NCBI RefSeq assembly: GCF_000022025.1
Contig: NC_011886.1
Location: 4,071,209 to 4,135,208, forward strand
Direction of reading: 5' to 3'
DNA from: Pseudarthrobacter chlorophenolicus A6
Lineage (GTDB): Bacteria; Actinomycetota; Actinomycetes; Actinomycetales; Micrococcaceae
Length of the DNA: 64,000 nucleotides
Each line of letters opens with the position of its first letter. Within the stretch, counting starts at the first letter, position 1. The notes under the pieces were generated by a model. It was not told where the DNA came from, made no database searches, and was given only the letters and a program-made list of their open reading frames with translations. The position numbers and the translations under genes are program-made. Positions 35,955-43,761 of the stretch are shown piece after piece.

Positions 35955-37357
35955 TTGACGTTGCCCTGACTGAGACGCCAGTCCAGGAACCGCAGCGTAT
36001 CCGCGGCCTTGAAATGCCGTGGAACCGGGTCATGGGCAGCCTCGAAGGACCCGCCAGCGCAGCCAAGGCCCTGGGTCCGTGGCATCCGCAGGAGTTCATG
36101 GCCGAATGCGTCGAGACCGTTCCCGAAGCGGGCGGCATGATGACGTTCGTGTTCCGCCGCTGCGACGGGGCGCCCCTGGCGTTCCGCGCGGGCCAGTACG
36201 TGAACATTGCCTTCCCCGTGAACGGCGAAGACCAGGAACCGGTGGACCGCAGCTACTCGCTGTCCAGTTCACCCACGGAGCCGTGGACCTTCAGCGTCAC
36301 CGTCAAGAAGGACGCCGGCGGACTGGTTTCACCGTGGGTGCATGAGAACGTCAGGCCCGGTACGGTCCTGGACATGCTGGGCCCCGTGGGCGCGTTCCAC
36401 CTGCCTGATGCGGACCGGCGCGCACGGTACCTTTTCCTGGCGGCCGGCGCGGGCATCACGCCGATCATGTCGATGCTGCGGACCATTCACGACCTGCCCG
36501 GGACCGCTGACGTGGTGGTCCTCTACCACGGTGCGGAAGCCGGAGGCTTTGCCTTCCACAAGGAGCTGGCCTACATCGCGTCCGTGGACTCGCGCGTCAA
36601 GGTCTTCTACGCCCTGGGTGACCGCGGCCTGCCCGAGGAGTGGGAAGGGTTCAAGGGCCGGTTGTCCGCGGCGATGATCGACGAGGTGGCTCCCGACGCC
36701 AACGGCCGGCAGGTCTACGCCTGCGGCCCGGAGGGTTACCTGAACACCGCTACCGAGCTGCTCAAGAAGGTAGGCGTCGACGATACCTCCATCTACATGG
36801 AGTTCTTCTCGGGTGACCGGCAGACCCTCCTGGAGTACCAGGCGGAGCTGGCGCTGGCAGCGGACATTGCCGAAGAAATCGCCGAGGAGATCGCCGATTC
36901 CGCCGAGGACTACTACGAAAGCCAGCCTGCGGCGTTCGGCATGTACGAGCCGGGCTACGACGAGGACGGTACGCTGCAGGCCACCGGCATGCCGCTTGAA
37001 GCGGTGGACCCGGACGCTCCGGCCGCAGAGACCACCGGCACCACGCCCGAAACCAGCGCACCCGACGCGTCCAACTTCGACACCGTGGGAACCGGCAGCC
37101 TAACGCTGTCCTTCATGCGCACCGGCATCAATGTGCGGATCGACCCGGAGCTCCCCATCCTCGAGGTGGCACAGCGTGCGGGTGTCCGGATCGGCGCCAA
37201 CTGCAAGGAGGGCATGTGCGGTTCCTGCAAGGTGGTCAAGCTGTCCGGTGAGGTGGACATGAACCACCAGGGCGGCATCCGCAAGCGGGAAATCGACGCC
37301 GGCAAGTTCCTGCCTTGCTGCTCCACCGCGCGCACGGACATGGTCATCGACGCGTAG
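35951..37357 (+). CDS. gbcB: glycine betaine monooxygenase, ferredoxin reductase subunit
   Basis: 468 aa. Domains in order: FAD-binding (about 50-150, VDRSYSLSSSP), NAD(P)-binding (about 155-275, FLAAGAGITPIMSML), an acidic Glu/Asp/Ala/Pro-rich linker of about 75 residues (roughly 300-380), and a plant-type 2Fe-2S ferredoxin (about 380-468) with GANCKEGMCGSCKVVKLSG and CCSTART. It passes electrons from NAD(P)H to GbcA. The linker between the reductase and ferredoxin parts is longer than needed and is noteworthy. Confidence 0.92.
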   Translation: MIDVALTETPVQEPQRIRGLEMPWNRVMGSLEGPASAAKALGPWHPQEFMAECVETVPEAGGMMTFVFRRCDGAPLAFRAGQYVNIAFPVNGEDQEPVDRSYSLSSSPTEPWTFSVTVKKDAGGLVSPWVHENVRPGTVLDMLGPVGAFHLPDADRRARYLFLAAGAGITPIMSMLRTIHDLPGTADVVVLYHGAEAGGFAFHKELAYIASVDSRVKVFYALGDRGLPEEWEGFKGRLSAAMIDEVAPDANGRQVYACGPEGYLNTATELLKKVGVDDTSIYMEFFSGDRQTLLEYQAELALAADIAEEIAEEIADSAEDYYESQPAAFGMYEPGYDEDGTLQATGMPLEAVDPDAPAAETTGTTPETSAPDASNFDTVGTGSLTLSFMRTGINVRIDPELPILEVAQRAGVRIGANCKEGMCGSCKVVKLSGEVDMNHQGGIRKREIDAGKFLPCCSTARTDMVIDA

Positions 37358-37419
37358 CCCCCGCTGCGCCCATCCATGACTGAACCCGAACCGCTGCACC
37401 AAAACTGCCAATAGCTGTC

Positions 37420-37461
37420 CCACGGAAGGTCTGATGCAACCAAGCGTCAGGCCTTCCGTGG
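37420..37461. other. hairpin between gbcB and fdhA
   Basis: Arms CCACGGAAGGTCTGA and TCAGGCCTTCCGTGG pair over 15 positions with one G-U and a 12-nt loop. There is no T-run and fdhA starts 32 bases later, so it may tune readthrough or mRNA stability rather than end the transcript. Confidence 0.6.
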
Positions 37462-37492
37462 CAATCGGAACACCAACCAAAGGAGAACGCCC

Positions 37493-38704
37493 ATGTCAGG
37501 TAACAAAGCCGTTGCGTACAAGGAGCCCGGGGTCGTCGAAATCATCGACACCCCCTACCCCACCTTTGAACTGCAGGCCGGCCCCGGCGTCAACCCCATC
37601 AACGTTGGCCGGAAGGTCCCGCACGGGGTCATCCTGCGCACCGTGAGCACCAACATCTGCGGCTCGGACCAGCACATGGTCCGCGGCCGCACCACCGCCC
37701 CGGCCGGCCTCGTGCTGGGGCACGAAATCACCGGTGAAGTCATTGAGGCCGGGCCGGATGTCGAGTTCATCAAGGTGGGGGACATTGTCTCAGTCCCCTT
37801 CAACATCTCCTGCGGCCGCTGCCGGAACTGCAAGGAACGCAAGACCGGAATCTGCCTGAACGTGAACCCGGACCGTCCCGGTTCCGCCTATGGCTACGTG
37901 GACATGGGCGGCTGGGTGGGCGGCCAGGCCGAGTACGTGCTGGTCCCCTACGCCGACTGGAACCTGCTGCGGTTCCCTGACCGGGACCAGGCCCTTGAGA
38001 AGATCATGGACCTGACCATGCTCTCGGACATCCTGCCCACCGGCTTCCACGGCGCCGTCACCGCAGGCGTGGGCGTCGGTTCCACCGTGTACGTTGCCGG
38101 AGCGGGACCTGTGGGCCTCGCCGCCGCCGCCAGCGCCCAGCTGCTGGGTGCCGCGGTGGTCATCGTCGGTGACCTCAACGAGGACCGTCTGGCCCAGGCC
38201 CGGTCCTTCGGCTGCGAAACTGTCAACGTGGCCAACGGCGATCCCGCAGACCAGATCGAACAGATCCTCGGCGTCCGTGAAGTGGACTCCGGAATCGACG
38301 CGGTCGGTTTCGAAGCCCGCGGACACGGACACGGGGCGCAGGAAGCACCGGCCACGGTACTCAATTCGCTGATGGACCTCACCACCGCCGGCGGGTCCGT
38401 GGGCATCCCGGGCCTGTACGTCACCGGGGACCCGGGCGCCACGGACGAGGCCGCCAAGAAGGGCAGCCTGTCCCTCTCGCTGGGCACCGGCTGGGCAAAA
38501 TCCCTCTCCTTCGCCACCGGCCAGTGCCCGGTGATGAAGTACAACCGGCAGCTGATGATGGCCATCCTGCATGACCGGATCCACATCGCCAAGGCCGTCA
38601 ACGCCACGGCCATCCCGCTGGAGGACGCACCCCGGGGTTACGCGGAGTTCGACGCCGGCGCAGCCACGAAGTACGTCCTGAACCCGAACGGCTACCTCAA
38701 CTAA
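37493..38704 (+). CDS. fdhA: glutathione-independent formaldehyde dehydrogenase
   Basis: 403 aa, ATG with AAAGGAG. A zinc alcohol dehydrogenase-type protein with catalytic zinc ligands in NICGSDQHMV and GHEITGEV, the structural-zinc cluster CGRCRNCKERKTGIC, and a Rossmann motif VAGAGPVGLAAAASAQLLGA. The length and the PHGVILRTVSTNICGSD region match the dismutating/glutathione-independent FdhA of Pseudomonas. It would remove the formaldehyde released by glycine betaine demethylation, in the same direction just after gbcB. Confidence 0.9.
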   Translation: MSGNKAVAYKEPGVVEIIDTPYPTFELQAGPGVNPINVGRKVPHGVILRTVSTNICGSDQHMVRGRTTAPAGLVLGHEITGEVIEAGPDVEFIKVGDIVSVPFNISCGRCRNCKERKTGICLNVNPDRPGSAYGYVDMGGWVGGQAEYVLVPYADWNLLRFPDRDQALEKIMDLTMLSDILPTGFHGAVTAGVGVGSTVYVAGAGPVGLAAAASAQLLGAAVVIVGDLNEDRLAQARSFGCETVNVANGDPADQIEQILGVREVDSGIDAVGFEARGHGHGAQEAPATVLNSLMDLTTAGGSVGIPGLYVTGDPGATDEAAKKGSLSLSLGTGWAKSLSFATGQCPVMKYNRQLMMAILHDRIHIAKAVNATAIPLEDAPRGYAEFDAGAATKYVLNPNGYLN

Positions 38705-38732
38705 GCCCACCCGGCTTAGGCCCCACGCAGCA

Positions 38733-38781
38733 AAGGAAGGGCCGACGTCGGCGCATACAGCGCCGTCGTCGGCCCTTCCTT
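38733..38781. terminator. terminator after fdhA
   Basis: Arms AAGGAAGGGCCGACGTCGGCG and CGCCGTCGTCGGCCCTTCCTT pair over 21 positions with one mismatch and a 7-nt loop. The right arm shares GCCGTCGTCGGCCCTTCC exactly with the hairpin at 34216-34258. Confidence 0.85.
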
Positions 38782-38843
38782 GTGGGTTATTCGCGGTGAG
38801 AGCCCTGCTGTGTTCCCTACGCATTAATCAAACCGGGGCTGCG

Positions 38844-38859
38844 AGCCTCGATCGAGGCT
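38844..38859. repeat. 16-bp perfect palindrome downstream of the SDR gene
   Basis: AGCCTCGATCGAGGCT has no loop. It lies between the fdhA terminator and the 3' end of the first catabolic-island gene (minus strand). It could help terminate that transcript, or be an unrelated site. Confidence 0.4.
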
Positions 38860-38912
38860 ACCTCCCCGCGGCAGGAATGCTGCCGTTCCGGGGCCTGAGT
38901 GGCATGGGCTTC

Positions 38913-39704
38913 TTAGGGTTTGGAACTGGGCCGGCCGGGAATGTGGCTAAGAATGGATTTGGAGAAACCACCGTCGACGCAGATGTCTTGACCGGTGACG
39001 TAGCCGGACAGCGGCCCAACAAGGAATTCGATCACATTCGCGATGTCCGCGGGGTCCCCGATTCGTGCCAAGGGAATAATACCTTCCCTTGCTTTCTTGA
39101 TCTGCGGATCGGCATACATTTTCTCGGTCATTCGTGTGTGGGTCATGCCCGGGGACACCACGTTGACGCGAATTCCTTCGGGCGCCCATTCCAAGGCAAG
39201 AGTCTGGGCCAGCATGGTAAGTGCAGCCTTGCTGGGGCTGTAGGCCCCGGACCCGGCATGTGGCAGCTGGCCGGACATTGACGAAGTGAAGCAGGCCGAA
39301 CCGCGGCTCTCTTTCAGGTGCGGGTAGCTTGCTTTGGCAAGGAGCCAGGCGCCGCGGAGGTTGACGGAGAACATGCTGTCCCAGTCTTCTATGGATAGAT
39401 CGCATATTTGACCTGGGTTTGCTATTCCGGCGTTTGCGATGAGCGCGTCCAGTCCGCCGAATTCTGCCACGGCAGCTGCTACCAGCCGGCCCGGAACGTC
39501 AGGGTCGCCGAGGTCACCGGACAGTGCGATGGCGGTGCCTCCCATCGACTGAATCGAGCGGACGACCTGCTCTTGGCCGTTGTTAAGCTCGTTTCCGCAT
39601 ACGGCAATCATCGGCTTCTCGCCGCGGGCGAGTGCCGCTTCTGTGATTCGCAGGCAGGTCGCTGCCCCTATGCCGCTGCTTCCACCGCTGACCAAAGCCC
39701 TCAT
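38913..39704 (-). CDS. SDR-family oxidoreductase
   Basis: 263 aa. Classical SDR motifs: GGSSGIGAATCLRI (cofactor), ALIANAGIANPG, and the catalytic Ser-Tyr-Lys in SSMSGQLPHAGSGAYSPSKA. The C-terminal DICVDGGFSKS is standard. It is the last gene of the minus-strand arm of the LacI-linked island, behind a TIM-barrel gene. It probably oxidises or reduces a hydroxyl of a sugar-like intermediate. Base composition of this gene and the next is somewhat lower in GC than the flanks. Confidence 0.85.
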   Translation of the reverse strand: MRALVSGGSSGIGAATCLRITEAALARGEKPMIAVCGNELNNGQEQVVRSIQSMGGTAIALSGDLGDPDVPGRLVAAAVAEFGGLDALIANAGIANPGQICDLSIEDWDSMFSVNLRGAWLLAKASYPHLKESRGSACFTSSMSGQLPHAGSGAYSPSKAALTMLAQTLALEWAPEGIRVNVVSPGMTHTRMTEKMYADPQIKKAREGIIPLARIGDPADIANVIEFLVGPLSGYVTGQDICVDGGFSKSILSHIPGRPSSKP

Positions 39705-39789
39705 GGCACCTACTCCTTCTGACAGGGATCCGTTGGGATCACCTGGACTTAGTTTGTTTTTGACAGTTCGCGATGACGCTGGTTTTGCG

Positions 39790-40602
39790 TCACGTTGCCA
39801 GGTCCCAGCCGTGGTTAGCGAGGTCGTTCATCGCCTTCTTGAATTCCTGCACCGGGTTTTCTTCACGGATGATCTCGAGAACAACGTTGCCGATGCCGCA
39901 GGTTTCGCGGACGGCTTTGCCTAGTCCGTTCCAGTCGATGATTCCGGTGCCGATCGGATCGTGGCCCCAGGTTTCCGTTCCCGTGTCGGAGATGTGGATA
40001 AGTCCGATCGATTCGTGGTGGGCGAGTAAACCGTCGACGGGGTCCTCGCCGATGTATGCGGCGTTGGCGACGTCGTAGACGATCTTGACGGCGTCGTCGT
40101 TGATTGTGCTGATTACGCCGGCCAGGTCCTGGATAGTGGGAGTGAAGCAGTATGGGGTGTTCTCGAACAGAAGGCGGGTGCCTGCCTGCTTGGCCATCGG
40201 GATGAGCGTCTCCAGGCTTTCGTACATCCAGGCATAAACGTTGTCGAGTGCGGGGGAGATCATCGGGCGTCTTGTGCCGGGGGAGATCACAACTTCGCGG
40301 ACGTCCCAGGCTTCGGCAAGGTCGATCACCTGCTTTATGTGCTCGACACTCTTGCGGCGCATATTGGCACCAGGGCTCGCGAGGTTGATGTCGTATCCCC
40401 CGGCATTCAGCGACCTGATCTTGGCGCCGTAGTCCTTGAGCCGCGCACGCATAGCTGAGCGCTCCTGGGCTGTGATCTCATCCGGCCAACAATGCGGCGA
40501 ACTGACCGGCACTTCAAAGGCCTGATATCCGTTGGCGGCCAGCTCAGCGATCGCATCAATTGCCGTAGTTGACCAGAGATAGGAAAAAGTATTGATAATC
40601 AT
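39790..40602 (-). CDS. sugar phosphate isomerase/epimerase (xylose-isomerase-like TIM barrel)
   Basis: 270 aa. The four metal-ligand positions of AP-endonuclease-2/XylE-type barrels are visible: LLFENTPYCFTP (Glu), VKIVYDVANAA (Asp), GLIHISDTGTE (His), NVVLEIIREE (Glu). This fold covers isomerases, epimerases, dehydratases and 3-keto-glycoside lyases. It precedes the SDR gene by 85 bases. The exact reaction is unknown. Confidence 0.82.
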   Translation of the reverse strand: MIINTFSYLWSTTAIDAIAELAANGYQAFEVPVSSPHCWPDEITAQERSAMRARLKDYGAKIRSLNAGGYDINLASPGANMRRKSVEHIKQVIDLAEAWDVREVVISPGTRRPMISPALDNVYAWMYESLETLIPMAKQAGTRLLFENTPYCFTPTIQDLAGVISTINDDAVKIVYDVANAAYIGEDPVDGLLAHHESIGLIHISDTGTETWGHDPIGTGIIDWNGLGKAVRETCGIGNVVLEIIREENPVQEFKKAMNDLANHGWDLAT

Positions 40603-40707
40603 CTGGGGCGTCTCTCAGTTCTGTGCCAATAGAGGTGTTGTGCTGATTTCATAAGGCGAAGTGGATCTCGATCCTCGTGGTGGATCGGGCAGAGATCTGG
40701 CTGGCCC

Positions 40708-40756
40708 GGCGGCTCGAAAGGGCGGGCTGCGTGCAATGTCGCCCGTTCGAGCCGCC
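40708..40756. terminator. hairpin downstream of the MHS transporter gene
   Basis: Arms GGCGGCTCGAAAGGGCG and CGCCCGTTCGAGCCGCC pair over 17 positions with one mismatch, 15-nt loop. It lies 18 bases past the transporter stop on the minus strand, so the transporter may be transcribed apart from the TIM-barrel/SDR pair. Confidence 0.75.
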
Positions 40757-40774
40757 AAGCCCTCCTGTGGACCA

Positions 40775-42199
40775 CTATGGCTGCCGCGAGCGATTCGCTT
40801 CGTCAGTCGCTGGCGAAACGCCATGGAGCAGGTGTTCGCCTTCGAGGACTTCAGCGTCGGCAATGCCGACCGTGGCACGGCCGGCCCGGCTGCCGGTCTC
40901 CGGAAGAGTGAAGTAGACGACGAGGCAGACGGCGACGATGGCGATCATGTAGACCGCGACGAGCATGGGCTGTCCAGCGCCGACGAAGGCGGCGGCGATC
41001 AGTGGCGCCGTGCCGCCGAAGACGGCAATCACGATCTGGTGTGCGAAACCGATGCCGGAGACACGAACAGAGGCGGGGAAGAGTTCGGCCTGGATTGTCG
41101 GGTAGACGGCCTGCCAGATTCCGAGGACGACCCAACCGGAGGCTGATACCAGAACGTAGACGCCGAAGCCCGGCTGGTTCAGGAGCAGGAGCAAGGGGTA
41201 GAAGAGAACGATCATGCCGATGGCGCCGATGATGGGGAAGATCTTGCGGCGGCCCAGCCGGTCGGAAAGGTATCCGCAGACAGGCACGATGACGACCAGC
41301 AGGGCCAGTCCGATGACGCTCCCGGCCAGGGTGGAAGAGAGATCGCGGCCCGTGGTCAGCTTGGCATAGGTGGGAAGGAAGGTGGCCCAGGTGTAGTAGG
41401 CCACGGCCGGGGCAGAGAGGGCTGCGGCCTGCAGCAGCGCCTTGGGGTGTTCGCGAAGCAGGTCCAGCAGGCGTGCAGCGGCGGACTTTTGGTCCACGAC
41501 GGCAGTTGCTTCAAACTCCGGCGTCTCTTCAGCCCGGGCCCTCAGAATGAGCCCGACGACGCCGAGGATGCCTCCGGCGACGAACGGGATGCGCCAACCC
41601 CAGGCGGCCAGGTCCTCCGGGGTAAAGGCGGACGTCACCATTGCCGCGGCGCCGGTTGCTGCGAGGGTCGCCAGGCCGCTCGCCATGTTGGAGAACGAAC
41701 CGAACAGGCCCCGGCGGTTTGCGGGGGCGTGCTCAACCATGAAGGCAATGGCGCTCTGCGCCTCACTGCCGGCCGAGATCCCCTGGAGAATGCGCGCCAC
41801 CAGGAACAGGACGGGCGCCGCATAGCCAATGGTGGCAAATGACGGCGTGAGGCCGATGATCAGGGCACCGAGCGCCATCCCGGAGATGGCCAGCGTAAGG
41901 ATGAGCCTTCGGCCGAAACGGTCGGCCAGAGGCGAAACGATGATGCCGCTGAGCGGGCGGACAACAAACCCGACCGCGTAGGTGAGCAGTGCTGCGATGA
42001 GGGAGGCGAACGGTGAATCACTGGGAAATATTTGTGATGAGAACACCGCGGCCAGCAACCCATAGATGTACCAGTCGTACCACTCCACGAAGTGGCCGAT
42101 CGTGCCCGCCACCATATTGAGGTTGCGGCGTGGGCGCTCTGGCACTTCGGTCAGCTCCGAAGAGTCTGGACTGCCAACAGCTTCTTTTGAGGTCTTCAT
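40775..42199 (-). CDS. MFS transporter, metabolite:H+ symporter (MHS) family
   Basis: 474 aa from the ATG at 42199, which has GGAGAG five bases upstream; in-frame starts at 42211 and 42280 are possible. The opening AGTIGHFVEWYDWYIYGLLA is the MHS signature, and LADRFGRRLILTLAISGMA the MFS motif A. MHS members import organic acids or zwitterions (citrate, alpha-ketoglutarate, shikimate, proline/betaine) with protons. Three LacI-type operators lie 100-155 bases upstream, so it is the likely entry point for the island's substrate, which suggests an acidic compound. Confidence 0.85.
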   Translation of the reverse strand: MKTSKEAVGSPDSSELTEVPERPRRNLNMVAGTIGHFVEWYDWYIYGLLAAVFSSQIFPSDSPFASLIAALLTYAVGFVVRPLSGIIVSPLADRFGRRLILTLAISGMALGALIIGLTPSFATIGYAAPVLFLVARILQGISAGSEAQSAIAFMVEHAPANRRGLFGSFSNMASGLATLAATGAAAMVTSAFTPEDLAAWGWRIPFVAGGILGVVGLILRARAEETPEFEATAVVDQKSAAARLLDLLREHPKALLQAAALSAPAVAYYTWATFLPTYAKLTTGRDLSSTLAGSVIGLALLVVIVPVCGYLSDRLGRRKIFPIIGAIGMIVLFYPLLLLLNQPGFGVYVLVSASGWVVLGIWQAVYPTIQAELFPASVRVSGIGFAHQIVIAVFGGTAPLIAAAFVGAGQPMLVAVYMIAIVAVCLVVYFTLPETGSRAGRATVGIADAEVLEGEHLLHGVSPATDEANRSRQP

Positions 42200-42299
42200 T
42201 GAACTCTCCATATTTTCACGTTTTCTGCGGAGGGTATTGGACTGTTTCCGCACTGCCCCGGCTTTAGTAGGACGAAGCATTCTTCGGTTGTTTCACCGA

Positions 42300-42353
42300 T
42301 GAGATCGGTTGCATTTTACGCGACGCTGAGATCGGTTGCTGAGATCGGTTGCA
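42300..42353. promoter_or_regulatory. three LacI-type operators upstream of the MHS gene
   Basis: TGAGATCGGTTGCA at 42300-42313 and 42340-42353 and TGAGATCGGTTGCT at 42327-42340. They fit the LacI-family pattern TGnnAnCGnTnnC. The last two copies are head-to-tail with a 13-bp period. The same sequence recurs at 43713-43739 in the other orientation. Confidence 0.8.
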
Positions 42354-42405
42354 AGCAAGACTACGTAGGGCTGCCAACCCTGTCAATGGGCAATTTTCTC
42401 TGGTT

Positions 42406-42966
42406 TCAGCTGCCGCAGATGTCCCGCATACCCAGCGGCTTTTCGTTGTCAACGTCAAGGAAATGGACCCCGGACCAAGTGCAGTCCAGGCTGCCGTATG
42501 AGGCCCAGTACTCGTCCCAGTGTGCAAGCTTCCACCGGTCCCGCTCCAGGCCGCGCTGGCTTATCCGTTCCCGAAGGATCTCCGGCGGGACACGCACTCG
42601 CACCACCACAGTCTCCACGGGGGGCCAGTGAAACTCTTCGGCAGCGCCCGTCAGGTAATCAGGCATGGCGAAGTATGCACCGAAGGGTGCATCGATGACG
42701 ACGGATCGCCCCAGCCGAAGATTCGCTCCCGCGACATCCATAAGCGTCCCGTACTCCAGGGGCAAAACGTTCTCCCGGTAATACGCGTTGGACTCCCGGT
42801 CAGTGGGATCGTGCCCTGCTGCCGTCAAGGCAAACTCGACCAAGCGGCCGCAGAGCCGGTCCTTGTCCAGATAGGCTGCGGCATGCTCCTCTGCCGTCTG
42901 CTGGGCGATGGTGGTCTTTCCGGAGCCGGCGGGACCTATGACAATGAAGACTTTGGGAGTCGTCAT
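42406..42966 (-). CDS. P-loop ATPase/small-molecule kinase-like protein (gluconokinase fold)
   Basis: 186 aa. Walker A is IGPAGSGKTTIAQQTA near the N terminus and a lid-like region RERISQRGLERDRWK lies at about 135-150. This is the plan of gluconokinase/shikimate-kinase-type P-loop kinases. Its ATG overlaps the aldolase stop (ATGA), so the two are coupled. A role phosphorylating a keto-deoxy sugar acid before aldol cleavage is plausible but inferred only from the neighbour. Confidence 0.7.
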   Translation of the reverse strand: MTTPKVFIVIGPAGSGKTTIAQQTAEEHAAAYLDKDRLCGRLVEFALTAAGHDPTDRESNAYYRENVLPLEYGTLMDVAGANLRLGRSVVIDAPFGAYFAMPDYLTGAAEEFHWPPVETVVVRVRVPPEILRERISQRGLERDRWKLAHWDEYWASYGSLDCTWSGVHFLDVDNEKPLGMRDICGS

Positions 42967-43610
42967 TGACGGGCCTTTTCCACTGCCGCGAGGAACTCAC
43001 GGGCAGCCTCGGTAACGCGTGAGAAGTCCCCGTCCGGCTGCCATGCTTTTGTCACAGCACTGCCGACGCCAACGCCCGCCACGCCGGCGGCGAACCATTC
43101 GGCGACATTTTCAGGGGTAACGCCGCCTGCCGGCATGATCGGCAGGTGCGCCAGTGGCGCAAGAACCGACTTCGCGTAGGGGATACCGCCGGCTTCGGTG
43201 GGGAACAGCTTGAGGATGTCAGCGCCGGCCTCTGCAGTCTCAACAAGTTCCGTGGGCGTATACGCGCCACTGATGGTGGGCACCTGGTACCGGTTGGCCA
43301 GCCGGATCATTGATCGGTTCAACTGGGGACTGACCAGGAACTCTGCGCCGGCACGGATGCACTCGTAGGCCGAATGCTCGTCCAGGACCGTTCCAGCCCC
43401 CACCGCGACTCCCTTGGGCCCGTGCTTGGCAGAGAGCCGACGGATCACGTCCACTGCACCGGGGATCGAGAGCGTGATTTCAAGGGCTTTGAATCCGCCG
43501 GCGATGGCTGCCTCTGCCACTCGCTCTGCGAGGTCTTCATTCTCGAGGCGCACGATGAGGACGGCGCCTGAATGGTGAATTGTTTCGAGGGTACGGAGTT
43601 TTTTGTACAT
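42963..43610 (-). CDS. KHG/KDPG-type aldolase
   Basis: 215 aa from ATG 43610 with AGAAAGG upstream; a longer frame reaches 43730 but would cover the operators. The Schiff-base lysine is in ADILKLFPTEAGG and the catalytic Glu in GGFKALEITLSIPGA. It cleaves a 2-keto-3-deoxy (phospho)sugar acid or 4-hydroxy-2-oxoglutarate to pyruvate and an aldehyde. Translational coupling to the P-loop kinase suggests a phosphorylated substrate. Confidence 0.87.
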   Translation of the reverse strand: MYKKLRTLETIHHSGAVLIVRLENEDLAERVAEAAIAGGFKALEITLSIPGAVDVIRRLSAKHGPKGVAVGAGTVLDEHSAYECIRAGAEFLVSPQLNRSMIRLANRYQVPTISGAYTPTELVETAEAGADILKLFPTEAGGIPYAKSVLAPLAHLPIMPAGGVTPENVAEWFAAGVAGVGVGSAVTKAWQPDGDFSRVTEAAREFLAAVEKARQ

Positions 43611-43712
43611 TGCTGGCCTTTCTTCTGGCCCGGGCAACTTCCGTGTTCCGGAGGATCCCTGAACCACTGTTGAAGTGTCGTTGACAAACTCTCCCACCAT
43701 CCATACTGTTAT

Positions 43713-43739
43713 TGCAACCGATCTCAGCAATCGATCTCA
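43713..43739. promoter_or_regulatory. two LacI-type operators between the divergent arms of the island
   Basis: On the minus strand TGAGATCGGTTGCA (43713-43726) and TGAGATCGATTGCT (43726-43739), head-to-tail. They lie between the aldolase (minus) and the first dehydrogenase (plus), so one pair can control both divergent arms, including the LacI gene itself. Confidence 0.8.
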
Positions 43740-43761
43740 TACTTAGCAAAGGGGCTGGCAG

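Noticed and set aside
38913..40602. Recent horizontal transfer of the SDR/TIM-barrel pair from slightly lower GC
   Set aside because: The drop is visible only by eye, no mobile genes or attachment repeats flank it, and I could not compute GC or codon statistics.
42300..42353. Tandem 13-bp repeats as a possible CRISPR-like array
   Set aside because: Repeat units are too short, have no spacers, and match a LacI operator pattern that recurs at 43713-43739.
43611..43730. N-terminal extension of the aldolase
   Set aside because: It would cover the LacI operators, has no ribosome site, and the normal KDPG-aldolase N terminus begins at the ATG at 43610.
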